From contig CAMYLV010000010.1 in NCBI GenBank assembly GCA_947259495.1, forward strand, positions 35,513 through 99,512: 64,000 bases of DNA. The letters run 5' to 3'. Positions 53,258-62,970 of the stretch are shown in pieces. Made by a program: the position numbers and the translations under genes. Under the pieces are notes generated by a model that saw only the letters and a program-made list of their open reading frames with translations, did not search any database and was not told the DNA's origin. This DNA is from an uncultured Desulfobacterales bacterium. GTDB lineage: Bacteria; Desulfobacterota; Desulfobacteria; Desulfobacterales; JAHEIW01. The stretch's first letter is position 1. Every line of letters starts with the position of its first letter.

Positions 53258-54025
53258 CTATATTTCAGGTGAATTTGCGCTGCCGGGATAGTGTTCTGAA
53301 TAAATGAGTTTCATTTTTGCCAGACGAAATTTAAGCGCTGTGAACAGACAGCCCAAACCATACTTTATACTTCTTGGAAGGTTAATCGAAGATGCTTCGG
53401 CAAAGTACTTCGTGGGACAGCTCACTTCAGCGATCGTATAGCCATACCATAATATTTGTGCCAGCATCTGGTTATCAAATACAAAATCATTGGAATTGTT
53501 TTCAATCGGCAACTGCTCCAGCAATTGTCTGGAAAATGCACGGTAGCCCGTATGATATTCCGACAACTTCGCCCCCAATAAAATGTTCTCAGCAAAAGTA
53601 AGTCCCCGGTTTGCAACGTATTTCCACACCGGCATCCCGCCGTTGAGCGCATACCCGCCTAATATTCTGGAACCCAACACACAGTGATACAATCCATTTC
53701 CGATCATCGAGGCCATAGCGGGAATGAGTTTAGGGGTATACTGGTAGTCCGGATGGACCATGATAATAATGTCCCCCCCGGCTTCCAGAGCCAGTCGATA
53801 GCATGTTTTCTGGTTACCACCGTAACCGGTGTTTTTGGCATGCGCATGCACAAGGGTATTCGGCAACGTCTCTGCCACCGAAACGGTGGCATCTCTGCTG
53901 TCATCGTCTACCACAATGACCCGATCAACAATTTCCTGGGCCATCACCTCTGCATAGGTCTTGCGGATCGTTTGAGCGGCATTATATGCCGGCATTACCA
54001 CGACAATTTTGTGGTCTTTGTACAT
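53258..54025 (-). CDS. DPM1-like GT2 (polyprenyl-phosphate sugar synthase)
   Basis: A 255-residue soluble GT-A enzyme without membrane segments, like dolichol-phosphate mannose synthase of the single-domain type. IVVVMPAYNAAQTIRKT, RVIVVDDDSRDAT, NTGYGGNQKTC and IMVHPDYQYTP (metal site) are visible; the end has YHTGYRAFSRQLLEQLP and YFAEASSINLPRSI. It would charge a polyprenyl phosphate at the cytoplasmic face. It is encoded 41 bases after a TMTC-like gene, which could be the user of its product. Confidence 0.9.
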   Translation of the reverse strand: MYKDHKIVVVMPAYNAAQTIRKTYAEVMAQEIVDRVIVVDDDSRDATVSVAETLPNTLVHAHAKNTGYGGNQKTCYRLALEAGGDIIIMVHPDYQYTPKLIPAMASMIGNGLYHCVLGSRILGGYALNGGMPVWKYVANRGLTFAENILLGAKLSEYHTGYRAFSRQLLEQLPIENNSNDFVFDNQMLAQILWYGYTIAEVSCPTKYFAEASSINLPRSIKYGLGCLFTALKFRLAKMKLIYSEHYPGSANSPEI

Positions 54026-54066
54026 CGGATTAAAATTTCCTCAGGCAATATCCGGCTGCAGCCATC

Positions 54067-55863
54067 TTATTGAAAATCCAGTTTGACCTTCGGATTTTTC
54101 TTCCCTTCATAGGTTGCAGACAAGTTTTCAAGATTTGTTTTTGCTACCACCAGATCAGGCTTTATTCGAATTGCCCGCCTGAAATTGGCCATGGCTTCTT
54201 GCATCTCGCCTTGCGACACCAATGCCGCACCCAGACTGTTGTACACTTCAGCAAAATCAGGCTTTAAGCGTAGCGCCTCTCGAAAATGAACAACAGCCTC
54301 ATCAGTTGCGCCAACCCGAAGCAACAGAATCCCAAAATTGTGATGCACGCCCACAAAGTCCGGTTTAGCCTTTAAAACGCTTTGGTAGTAGGCAAAGCTC
54401 TCCGCTTTTTTCCCCTGTGAAAACAGCGCTGATCCTAAATTAATGTGGCCCCATTCAAATCCGGGATTTATGCGCAGCGCAGCGCGATAATGCGTGATGG
54501 CCTCATCGATTCTGCCATGCAGTGCCAATTCAAAACCAAGATTATTATGGATGACATAGTTGTCCGCTGTTACCGCAAGGGTATGTTCAAAGAGCGTGAA
54601 ACTGTTTTTCCAATAACTGACCTGCGCCCTGGCGGTGGTGACCAGCAGAAAACACAGCACGGCTGAAGCGACAGACAGGGCTATTTTCTTGTAGCGCCAG
54701 TTGTCAATCAGTTGTGCCGTCCCCCAGGATAGGATCACAAACAACCCGACCAACGGGATATAGGTGTAGCGATCCGCCATGGCCTGGACACCCACCTGCA
54801 CCAGCCCGATTACCGGCACAAGGGTACCGACATACCAAAACCAGCCGACAAAAAGCCAGGGGAGCCGTTTGCGGTACCGAATGCTCAAAAATGTGATACA
54901 ACCCAACACCGCGCATACAGCGCAAATCTGCCAGGCGGTTATCACTGCGGGATATGGATAAAGAATTGCCAGATCATGGGGCCAGATCATCTTTTGGATG
55001 TATTTCAGGTATGAAACTAAAGCATTGGCCACACGCATGGTCAGCGGATTGACCTCTAAAAGGCCCACGGCCTCCCCCTTGGACTGAACTAAAAAGGTCA
55101 CAGCGCATGAGAGGCCTGCAAGGACAAACAATGGGATTTTTTCATATACCAATCGCCATAGCGCTAAGCGGTGCTTCAATTGAGCCCTGGAATCCTTTAT
55201 TTGACTGAAATTGAGCCTTTTTAACGGCCAGTAATCAAGAAGCAGCAGAATGAACGGCAACGTCACAAGCATGGGCTTTGTCATGAGACCCAGTGCAAAA
55301 AAACCGATAACCCCAAAATATCTGACCTTTCGCGGCTGCTGTATATAGCGGACATAACTCCACACGGCCAGCATCCCCCAAAAAATACTCAGGACGTCTT
55401 TGCGCTCTGCTGCCCAGGCAACAGATTCGACATGCAGCGGATGGATTGCAAACAGGATTGCCACAATCCCGCTGCGCCAAACCTGGCCAGTCATCATTCG
55501 GAACAAAATGAATATCAGCAAGCTGTTGATCAGGTGGAAAAAGACACTGGTCATATGATGCCCCCCCGGACGCATTCCGAAGAGCTCAACATCCAGCATG
55601 TGAGACAGCCAGGTAACCGGGTGCCAATTGCTGGCATGGGTCGACATAAAGGCCCATATGACGCTTTCATTGCTCAACCCCTGACTCACATAGCGATTCT
55701 CGGTCACATATTTATCATCGTCGTAACCGATAAAATCATGCGTGCGAATTTGCCCATATACAGTAAGTGTGGCAACGACAATAAAAATGCATATGATGAC
55801 ATTCGGCCATACCGTATGTCTAATTTTTTTATCGGTAAATTTTCGTTTTTCCGCTAAATGCAT
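54067..55863 (-). CDS. TMTC-like membrane TPR protein, paralog 3
   Basis: A 598-residue protein with ten or eleven hydrophobic segments (1-415) and four clean TPRs (about 425-575, such as VIHNNLGFELALHGRIDEAI and VYNSLGAALVSQGEMQEAM). First loop HDFIGYDDDKYVTEN; then WHPVTWLSHMLD, HPLHVESVAWAAERKDVL, MTKPMLVTLPFILLLLDYWP and AMADRYTYIPLVG. Putative GT-C glycosyltransferase with the TPRs probably in the periplasm, by analogy with TMTC proteins. Paired with the DPM1-like gene downstream. DNA around the MADRYTYIPL motif is very similar to paralog 4. Confidence 0.82.
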   Translation of the reverse strand: MHLAEKRKFTDKKIRHTVWPNVIICIFIVVATLTVYGQIRTHDFIGYDDDKYVTENRYVSQGLSNESVIWAFMSTHASNWHPVTWLSHMLDVELFGMRPGGHHMTSVFFHLINSLLIFILFRMMTGQVWRSGIVAILFAIHPLHVESVAWAAERKDVLSIFWGMLAVWSYVRYIQQPRKVRYFGVIGFFALGLMTKPMLVTLPFILLLLDYWPLKRLNFSQIKDSRAQLKHRLALWRLVYEKIPLFVLAGLSCAVTFLVQSKGEAVGLLEVNPLTMRVANALVSYLKYIQKMIWPHDLAILYPYPAVITAWQICAVCAVLGCITFLSIRYRKRLPWLFVGWFWYVGTLVPVIGLVQVGVQAMADRYTYIPLVGLFVILSWGTAQLIDNWRYKKIALSVASAVLCFLLVTTARAQVSYWKNSFTLFEHTLAVTADNYVIHNNLGFELALHGRIDEAITHYRAALRINPGFEWGHINLGSALFSQGKKAESFAYYQSVLKAKPDFVGVHHNFGILLLRVGATDEAVVHFREALRLKPDFAEVYNSLGAALVSQGEMQEAMANFRRAIRIKPDLVVAKTNLENLSATYEGKKNPKVKLDFQ

Positions 55864-56011
55864 TCGCGATTAGACGGTGTTTATAATTTTAATTTTTTTT
55901 AATGAGTGAACCAGAAAATTCACCCATAACCATACTTTCATTCAAATATCATACCACAATTTTAATTATTTTTGCGAAGAATGGTCTTTAATTCAAAAAT
56001 TGAAAAATCGC

Positions 56012-56890
56012 TCAGCTGAGTTGTTTCGGTGGGATGGCAATTATATCGGTAGTCGCTTTTAAAGGAATTTGATTGGAAAAATTTTGCAGGTTTATTTTTT
56101 TTCCATTTTTGGCGTTAAACAAACTGTATCTGAGACTTTCGAAGTAATCGTGAAACTGTTCAAATTCAAGCTCCTGCTCGTTCAAAACATAACCGCCTAT
56201 TTCAAAAACGACGAACGGCAGGTATTTTTTTATTGTTTTTCGCGCTCCGTTTAGCACCTTGTGTTCGTGACCATCAGTGTCAATTTTAATTAAATCAATG
56301 CGTTGGATCTGATTTTGCATACAAAAATGATCCAGGGTAATGGCTGCAACTGATTCGGCGGGCTTGATTGTACCGCCGTGCAATGGATGCGTATTTGTGG
56401 CACTCCCATCAACTTTCCAACTGGCGTATGCTTGAATTTGAGGTTCTGGGGTGGAATGGTCGGATAGAAATTGCTGGACCGTAGAAATGCGTTCAGCCAG
56501 TTTTGGGTTTAATGCAAGATTTCTTTGCAATTTCTTAAAAGCATAATCAGTCGGTTCAAACGCATACACATGACCTTCAGAAGCGCCTTGAGCGAAACGT
56601 AATGCCATAGTGCCGACATTGGCACCGACGTCAAATACGATTGCCTCTTTTGCCAATGAAAAAAATTTATTTTGGATCACGTAACTCTGAAAACTTCCAA
56701 ATAAAAATAGTGACAAATCAATACCTTCCGACAGATCCACCTCATAGAATACCCCGCTGCGTTGGATAATACGCTTATTTTTCCCCAGCAAAAAACGACA
56801 CAAACAGTATAATGCGCGTGCCACAGCTATTCTAATCCGGGTCATCGGTATTTTTTTGAGAATAAGTGTATTCAATTGCGCCTTCACCAT
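56012..56890 (-). CDS. FkbM-family methyltransferase
   Basis: A 292-residue SAM-dependent methyltransferase. VFDVGANVGTMALRFAQG (motif I), VYAFEPTDYAFKKLQRN and LIKIDTDGHEHKVLNGA are the diagnostic FkbM segments. FkbM enzymes O-methylate sugars or polyketides, so methylation of a glycan in this locus is likely. ATG 56890 is the start. It is 78 bases after the methyltransferase-GT2 fusion on the same strand. Confidence 0.9.
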   Translation of the reverse strand: MVKAQLNTLILKKIPMTRIRIAVARALYCLCRFLLGKNKRIIQRSGVFYEVDLSEGIDLSLFLFGSFQSYVIQNKFFSLAKEAIVFDVGANVGTMALRFAQGASEGHVYAFEPTDYAFKKLQRNLALNPKLAERISTVQQFLSDHSTPEPQIQAYASWKVDGSATNTHPLHGGTIKPAESVAAITLDHFCMQNQIQRIDLIKIDTDGHEHKVLNGARKTIKKYLPFVVFEIGGYVLNEQELEFEQFHDYFESLRYSLFNAKNGKKINLQNFSNQIPLKATTDIIAIPPKQLS

Positions 56891-56968
56891 AAAAAATTAC
56901 ATCGATTGACGGCTTAATGAAATAATACCGTTGCCCTGGATTGTCCCTGTAATCTCAGGGCAACAATT

Positions 56969-58447
56969 TCAAATAAACTTAATCCGCCTGGCAGCAAAGA
57001 TGACCATCTTTAGCAGTAACCAGCCATGGCGCCAGCGATCGATATTGGTATCGCCGTAAGATCGCGATCGATAACGAATCGGTATTTCTGATATTTTAAG
57101 GCCAAGTTTGGTCGCTCCGAATAAAAGATCGAAATCCCCAAAAGGGTCGAAATTGCCAAAATAAGTGCGATTCCCGGCAATTTTTTCGTAATCACGTTTC
57201 CACAATACCTTGGTTCCGCAAAGGGTGTCATTTATCGGTTGTCCCAGCAGCCATGAAAACACCAGACTAAAAAATTTGTTCCCCACCATATTTAAAAATC
57301 GCATCGACTGGTTTTCCATGGGATAAATTAAACGAACGCCGTTGATAAATTCACCTTTTCCGGAAGCAAGCGCGTCGACAAATCGGATCAGGTCTTCAGG
57401 CGGGACGGTCATATCCGCATCCAGGATAATGAGGATATCGCCGTTAGCTTCATCAAATCCCAATCGAACGGCATCCCCTTTCCCCCGGCCGGATTGTTGC
57501 AGCAATCGACACCCTCTATCGCTGAAGCGCTCGATCGCCCGTTGGATGGACTCATAGGTTTGGTCCTTGGAATGGCCTTCAATAAAAATGATTTCGGTTT
57601 CCTTGCCGAGTTGGGGAACCCGTTTCAATATGGTTTCTATATTACCGGCTTCGTTTCTGGCAGGCACAATCACGGAAACCGTAACGGTGTCGGCTGATAC
57701 AGATGACGCCTCATATGGGGTGGGTCTGGCAACGACAAAATTGGTCAGTGCCAGCCAGTTAAGCGGAATAAAATTCACGAGGTACCGGTTCGCCAGGCTT
57801 GCAAGAATTCGAATCGGCAGCGGAAAAAGAATCAGCGGCCTGGAATTAATCACTTCAAAACCGGCAAGCTCCAGCAAATTGTAGATATCATGCGGCGAAA
57901 ACCAATTTTGGTCCAATGTGTCAAAACCTAAATTCAACCGTTTCGCGATGGAGAGCGGCATGCGCCAGAGGTTATTGAAAAAATTTAATATCACGCGCGT
58001 TCGGGGATGGACAAGACGGCGCAATTCTTCTAACAAGCGCTGCACGTCCCAGAGATCATTCACGAGGTCCGAAAGAATAATGACATCAAATGTTCCTTTA
58101 AGCGGCATCTCATGCGCATCGGCCCGAATAAAAGATAAGGTTTTGTGTTTACTTGCCGCACATCGAATCATTTCACTCGAAAAATCAATACCCACGCCCA
58201 GAGAGGGGTTCAGGGCAGCGAGCAGGTCGCCATGGCCGCAACCAAGTTCTAAAATACGCAATCCCGGTGGGATAAAAAACCGGTAATAATATTGCAGCCG
58301 GTTATGGTAAAAAGCACTCGGTCGATTTGCATTTGCCCTTTTTGCCGATACTCGATCCCAGTGGACCATGCGCTGTTTTTGGTAACGCGGCTTCCAGGTG
58401 TCCATGGATTCTTTGAGTGAGATCCTTGCGGCTATCTCGTTTGGCAC
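56969..58447 (-). CDS. Methyltransferase-GT2 fusion (DPM1-like glycosyltransferase domain)
   Basis: A 492-residue two-domain protein. The first half is a class I methyltransferase (LRILELGCGHGDLLAAL, IDFSSEMIRCA, DVIILSDLVNDL). The second is a GT2 domain from about 255: VSVIVPARNEAGNIETIL, EIIFIEGHSKDQT, RGKGDAVRLGF, ILDADMTVPPEDL and LCGTKVLWKRDYEKIAG, close to polyprenyl-phosphate sugar synthases. GTG 58447 has AGGGG upstream. The TMTC-like paralog 4 ends only five bases ahead of it, so the two are almost certainly co-transcribed. The fusion might methylate and transfer, or load a methylated sugar. Confidence 0.87.
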   Translation of the reverse strand: MPNEIAARISLKESMDTWKPRYQKQRMVHWDRVSAKRANANRPSAFYHNRLQYYYRFFIPPGLRILELGCGHGDLLAALNPSLGVGIDFSSEMIRCAASKHKTLSFIRADAHEMPLKGTFDVIILSDLVNDLWDVQRLLEELRRLVHPRTRVILNFFNNLWRMPLSIAKRLNLGFDTLDQNWFSPHDIYNLLELAGFEVINSRPLILFPLPIRILASLANRYLVNFIPLNWLALTNFVVARPTPYEASSVSADTVTVSVIVPARNEAGNIETILKRVPQLGKETEIIFIEGHSKDQTYESIQRAIERFSDRGCRLLQQSGRGKGDAVRLGFDEANGDILIILDADMTVPPEDLIRFVDALASGKGEFINGVRLIYPMENQSMRFLNMVGNKFFSLVFSWLLGQPINDTLCGTKVLWKRDYEKIAGNRTYFGNFDPFGDFDLLFGATKLGLKISEIPIRYRSRSYGDTNIDRWRHGWLLLKMVIFAARRIKFI

Positions 58448-58452
58448 CTGTT

Positions 58453-60744
58453 TTACCCCTTAACCTTTGGTTGAAAATTTTCAGAATTTCTTATGGGGTC
58501 CAAATCCGAATCATTGTCAATTAATTCCCAGCGATTAAAGCCTTTCTCGATTGCCTGATTCAGCCAGCTGATGCCTTGCTGGATCTGTCCTTTTCTTGCG
58601 TAGATACAGGCAATATGATAGTCCGCTTCAGCACTATCCGGCCTAATTTCACTTATCCGCCTGAATAATTCGAGTTTCTGTTCATATTTTCGCTTTACAT
58701 CCAGAACAATGGCAATATTGTTTTGATCGAGTTCAGTAAATCCGGGCTGCAAAGATAATGTCTTCTGAAACTCCTTAAGCGTTTCTTCCAATTTTTTTTT
58801 CTTTTCGAGCAGTTCGATCACTTTAGCGTCCAGATCTGCCGTCTGGAGATCAAACTTCAAAGCATCTCGCATACCGCTGACCGCTTGATCAATTCTATCA
58901 TAAATGGCTTTTGCTAACTTCAAATTTCTTTGACCGTCGCTAAACGATGGTCTGACGTTCACAGCTTTGCGAAAATAAAAAACAGCTTCTGCGAGCTTTC
59001 CTGATTGCATCAATGCCAGACCCAGGCCATTATGCGACTCGGCAAAAGACGGGTTAATGTATACCGCTTTTGCATAATGGCTGACGGCCGCATCGATCTG
59101 GCCCTGTGCAAGCAGAATATTTGCCAGATTATAATGCCCTTTTTCGGAATTCGGTTCTAAACGGATAGCGTCAAAATAATGCTGAAAAGCATCATCTATC
59201 TTGCCCTGTCTGGCAAGTACAGCGCCCAGGTTGATATGGGCATCCGCATAATCCGGATTAATTCTAAGGGCCTCAGAATAGCGCTCAATCGCATCCTGGT
59301 TCCGGCCCGCTGAAGCCAGGACAAGGGCCATGTTGTTGTAAATGCCTTCCGGTTCGGGCGGGTCTTTTTGCAATGCGATTTCATAGTGCCGGATGGCCTC
59401 GTCTGCCTTACCCGTGTCATTGAGCGCATTTGCCAGATTATTGTACGCAACCCAGGTACCACCGGTTGCTTTAACCGCATGTTCAAAAAGTGCAACGCTG
59501 TTGGCCCAGTGGCGGATTTGGCTGTGGGTCAGAATCATCAAGACAATGACAGCCATTCCGGCTGTACAGGATAAAAAAATGCGTTTGTACCTCCAGCCCA
59601 AAAAACACTCTGCGGCCCCCCAGGCAATCATGATAAAAAGTCCGATTAACGGAATATATGTATAGCGATCCGCCATGGCCTGACCGCCCACCTGAACCAG
59701 GCCGATGACCGGCACCAGCGTCCCAACATACCAAAACCAGCCAACGGTCAAATACGGCCTCCGCCTGATTTGCAGCAACACCCCTAAGGATACGCCCACC
59801 AGCAGCGCAGCAGCTGCGGCGACCTTCCAAAAGGCCAAGGAATCTGAAAGCTGATAAAAAATGGCCAGATTAACCGGCCAAAGCATTTTGCCGATATATT
59901 CCATGTAGGCAACAATCGCATTTGCAACGCGAAGGCCCAGCGGATGCATATCAAATGGCACCATCGCTCCGCCGCTTTGCTGGGCATAATAGGTCACAAC
60001 ACATGAGACCGTCGTGAACACAAAAAACGGCAGTTTTTCTAAAATTAATGAAGAAACTGTGGAAACTCCACCCGCCGGCTGCAGTCGAAAGCCTTTGCTG
60101 ATTTTAAAGCGACCCAGCGGCCAGTAATCCAGCAGCAGCAGCAAACACGGGAGGGTTACCAGCATGGGCTTGGCCATCAGCCCTAATATAAAAAGCAACA
60201 GGGCCAATCCATACCAGGCTCGGCTGCGCTGCCGGGTGTATTGCGTATAGCTGATCAGCGTCAATATCCCCAAAAAGGTGCTCAATAAATCCTTGCGCTC
60301 TGAGACCCAGGCAACCGATTCAACATGCAGCGGATGCAACGCAAATAAAGCCGCCACAAACACACTGCGCCAAAAGGCACCTGTCAGTGCTTTCAGCAAA
60401 ATAAACAACAATACGGTATTGGCGACATGCAACAACACATTGGTCAGGTGATGCCCGCCGGCAAATATCCCATAGAGTTCGAAATCGACCATATGTGAAA
60501 TCCATGTCAGCGGATGCCAGTTGCAGGAATAGGTTGTCTGAAAAGCCCAGAGAATTCCCTTGGCAGTTAAACCGGATGCGACCTGACGGTTTTCCGAAAC
60601 ATAGTGATTGTCGTCGTAATTCACAAAATCATAGTGGCTTACCGGCCAATATAGAGCCAGGATGACAATAACAAAGAACAGACAAATAATGATGTTGCCA
60701 TTAGCTTTAAGTCTTTGATATTTATTCGTTTTTATTCGGGACAT
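58453..60744 (-). CDS. TMTC-like membrane TPR protein, paralog 4 (long C-terminal domain)
   Basis: A 763-residue protein, the longest paralog. Membrane domain (1-430) with YDFVNYDDNHYVSEN, WHPLTWISHMVD, HPLHVESVAWVSERKDLL, MAKPMLVTLPCLLLLLDYW and AMADRYTYIPLIG. About five TPRs follow (about 440-600), then a helical segment (QAVSGMRDALKFDLQTADL, EKKKKLEETLKEFQKTLSL) and a last TPR-like pair ending WLNQAIEKGFNRWELIDND. The frame opens at TTG 60753; ATG 60744 (MSRIKTNKYQ) is preferred. Coupled to the methyltransferase-GT2 fusion. Confidence 0.83.
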   Translation of the reverse strand: MSRIKTNKYQRLKANGNIIICLFFVIVILALYWPVSHYDFVNYDDNHYVSENRQVASGLTAKGILWAFQTTYSCNWHPLTWISHMVDFELYGIFAGGHHLTNVLLHVANTVLLFILLKALTGAFWRSVFVAALFALHPLHVESVAWVSERKDLLSTFLGILTLISYTQYTRQRSRAWYGLALLLFILGLMAKPMLVTLPCLLLLLDYWPLGRFKISKGFRLQPAGGVSTVSSLILEKLPFFVFTTVSCVVTYYAQQSGGAMVPFDMHPLGLRVANAIVAYMEYIGKMLWPVNLAIFYQLSDSLAFWKVAAAAALLVGVSLGVLLQIRRRPYLTVGWFWYVGTLVPVIGLVQVGGQAMADRYTYIPLIGLFIMIAWGAAECFLGWRYKRIFLSCTAGMAVIVLMILTHSQIRHWANSVALFEHAVKATGGTWVAYNNLANALNDTGKADEAIRHYEIALQKDPPEPEGIYNNMALVLASAGRNQDAIERYSEALRINPDYADAHINLGAVLARQGKIDDAFQHYFDAIRLEPNSEKGHYNLANILLAQGQIDAAVSHYAKAVYINPSFAESHNGLGLALMQSGKLAEAVFYFRKAVNVRPSFSDGQRNLKLAKAIYDRIDQAVSGMRDALKFDLQTADLDAKVIELLEKKKKLEETLKEFQKTLSLQPGFTELDQNNIAIVLDVKRKYEQKLELFRRISEIRPDSAEADYHIACIYARKGQIQQGISWLNQAIEKGFNRWELIDNDSDLDPIRNSENFQPKVKG

Positions 60745-60753
60745 GTCAAGCAA

Positions 60754-60914
60754 TTTTATCTTTATGCACCTGCAACCGCGGGTTTTGAATATTCTATATC
60801 ATATCATAAATTCAATGGTTTTGGGTAAGGCCGCAAACCGTCTGCCTCAATTATTTGCATACTGGGTTCTGATGATCATATAAAGCCGGTCAAACAGAGC
60901 CGGATGGTATTTGA
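60754..60914. other. Short AT-rich gap within the TMTC-like array
   Basis: 161 bases between paralog 5 and paralog 4. No clear terminator; the minus strand carries TATGATATGATATAGAAT, which may include a -10 box, but no good -35 box is present. Confidence 0.4.
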
Positions 60915-62957
60915 TTATTGAGTATCGCTCAGGTTATTGGGTTTAATTTTAATCAGATCCGGATCTGTTTTATAAAAATCCCATCGTTTCGCATCAATTG
61001 CCTGTGCCATGCTTAGCCAATTCATCGCTTTTTGCACGTTTCCTTTTCTGGCAAAAATGCAGGCGATATGGTAATAGGCGTCGGCAGTGGCCGGCTGGAT
61101 TTTGGTTATGTTTGAAAACAGCGGAAGCAAGCTCTCATATTCCTTCATCACCGTTGAGACAGCAGAGATATCATTCTCTTCGATGCGGATGAATCCGGGT
61201 TGCCGCGATAGCGCCTTTTGGAAACTATTTACGGTCTCGATTAAATCCCTTTTTCTCTCTGATAACGCGACTATTTTCAAATCCAACCCCGATTCTTCCA
61301 GGTCAATGTTTAATGACTGGCGCATGCGCCTCACCGCCCGGTTGATTTTCTCCTGGATCAATATCGCTAATTTTAAGTTTTGATTGGCATGTGCATGGTA
61401 GGGTTTTTTTTGTAGTGCGATGCGAAAATGATAAACCGCATCTTCAATATGGCCCCTGCGCAGATGGGCAAGACCCAGATTGTTGTATGCTTCCACAAAA
61501 TTAGGATCTAGTTTGAGCGCAAGATTAAAATGATCGACCGCTTCATCAATTTTTCCCTGGCCCAGCAATGCGCTTCCGAAATTGACATGGGCATGGGCTG
61601 AGTTCGGGTTGTGACGTAACGCAGCAGCATAATGCTGAAAAGCTTCCGTGTCGTTCCCCAAATCAGTTAGGGTCTTTCCCAGATTATTATGCGCGACCCA
61701 GTTGCCTCCGGTTGCAGCTATGGCATACTCAAAAATGGTAATGCTGTTGGCCCAGTGACCCACCTGTATCCGCGCGACCATCAGCAAAGTCATCAGCAAA
61801 GCCAGGGCTGCAAACGCCAGCGTGATACGCTCAGGCTGCCAGCGGTTAACGATCTCCTTCCCCCCCCAGGCAATCATAATAAACAGACCGATCAGCGGCA
61901 CATAGGCCCAACGATCGGCCATGGCAGGCCACAGACCGGCCTGCACCAATCCGCTGACCGGAATTAACGTGCCGACAAACCAAAACCAGCCGACAGCGAG
62001 ATAGGCATGTTGTTTCAGCAAGAATAAAACAAAAATGGATACAGAAACCAGAAAAATTAAAGCACCTGTGATTTGCCAGATCGGCACGCTTTCCGGATAT
62101 GAATAAAATATCGCTAGATGCGCCGGCCAGATCATCTTGCCTATATATTTGATATAGGAAACTGAGGCATTTCCAATCCGCAGTGTCATCGGTATAGATT
62201 CCAAGGACGCATAATTGCCTGCAGCGCTTAAAGAAGACGATGCCAGATAAACCGCTAAACCGGATAGCAAAAATAGCGGAATCTTTTCTATAATTAGATG
62301 ATATACCGTTCTCTCGGAAATGCCGTTTGGCGCCGGCCTGCTATTTCGTCCCAGCGGCCAATAATCCAGCAAGAGGAGCACAAACGGCAGGGTCACCAGC
62401 ATGGGCTTGGCTAAAAGACCCAGGGTAAAAACAAACAATACCGTGAGATACCGCAGCATTCCAGGCCGCTCGTGATAATACCCATATGCAAGCAACGTGA
62501 GCATCCAGAAAAAAGTGCTGAGCACATTTTTGCGTTCGGAAATCCAGGCGACCGACTCCACATTAATCGGGTGCAGTGCGAACAGTGCCGCCACAACAGC
62601 ACTAGGCCAAATCGCACCCGTCATCCGATAAAGCGTCAGAAACAACAATAGGACGCCGGCCATATGAAAAAAAACATTGCTTAGATGATGTCGGCCTGGA
62701 TTCATTCCGTAAAGCTCAACATCCAGCATATGCGAAATCCAGGTGAGCGGATGCCAGTAGGTATTTCCTTTATCTTGAAAATTAAAAGACCATGCCAGGT
62801 TTTCTTTAGTCAGTCCGGATTGAACATGATGATTTCCGGTGACATACTGGGTATCATCAAAAATGATAAAATCAAAATTTATTACGCCTGAGTAAACAAT
62901 CAATATCGCCGCCATTAAACCCAGGCAGACAAAAATAGTATATCGCGTTTTAAACAT
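60915..62957 (-). CDS. TMTC-like membrane TPR protein, paralog 5 (long C-terminal domain)
   Basis: A 680-residue protein. Membrane domain (1-410) with FDFIIFDDTQYVTGN, WHPLTWISHMLD, HPINVESVAWISERKNVL, LAKPMLVTLPFVLLLLDYW and PAMADRWAYVPLIG. Three TPRs follow (VAHNNLGKTLTDLGNDTEAF and on), then the same helical tail as paralog 4 (RAVRRMRQSLNIDLEESGL, ERKRDLIETVNSFQKAL) and a terminal TPR pair. The WAYVPL rather than YTYIPL variant groups it with paralog 6, while the tail groups it with paralog 4, suggesting domain exchange. It begins 13 bases after paralog 6. Confidence 0.83.
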   Translation of the reverse strand: MFKTRYTIFVCLGLMAAILIVYSGVINFDFIIFDDTQYVTGNHHVQSGLTKENLAWSFNFQDKGNTYWHPLTWISHMLDVELYGMNPGRHHLSNVFFHMAGVLLLFLTLYRMTGAIWPSAVVAALFALHPINVESVAWISERKNVLSTFFWMLTLLAYGYYHERPGMLRYLTVLFVFTLGLLAKPMLVTLPFVLLLLDYWPLGRNSRPAPNGISERTVYHLIIEKIPLFLLSGLAVYLASSSLSAAGNYASLESIPMTLRIGNASVSYIKYIGKMIWPAHLAIFYSYPESVPIWQITGALIFLVSVSIFVLFLLKQHAYLAVGWFWFVGTLIPVSGLVQAGLWPAMADRWAYVPLIGLFIMIAWGGKEIVNRWQPERITLAFAALALLMTLLMVARIQVGHWANSITIFEYAIAATGGNWVAHNNLGKTLTDLGNDTEAFQHYAAALRHNPNSAHAHVNFGSALLGQGKIDEAVDHFNLALKLDPNFVEAYNNLGLAHLRRGHIEDAVYHFRIALQKKPYHAHANQNLKLAILIQEKINRAVRRMRQSLNIDLEESGLDLKIVALSERKRDLIETVNSFQKALSRQPGFIRIEENDISAVSTVMKEYESLLPLFSNITKIQPATADAYYHIACIFARKGNVQKAMNWLSMAQAIDAKRWDFYKTDPDLIKIKPNNLSDTQ

Positions 62958-62970
62958 TACTTTCTTTAAA

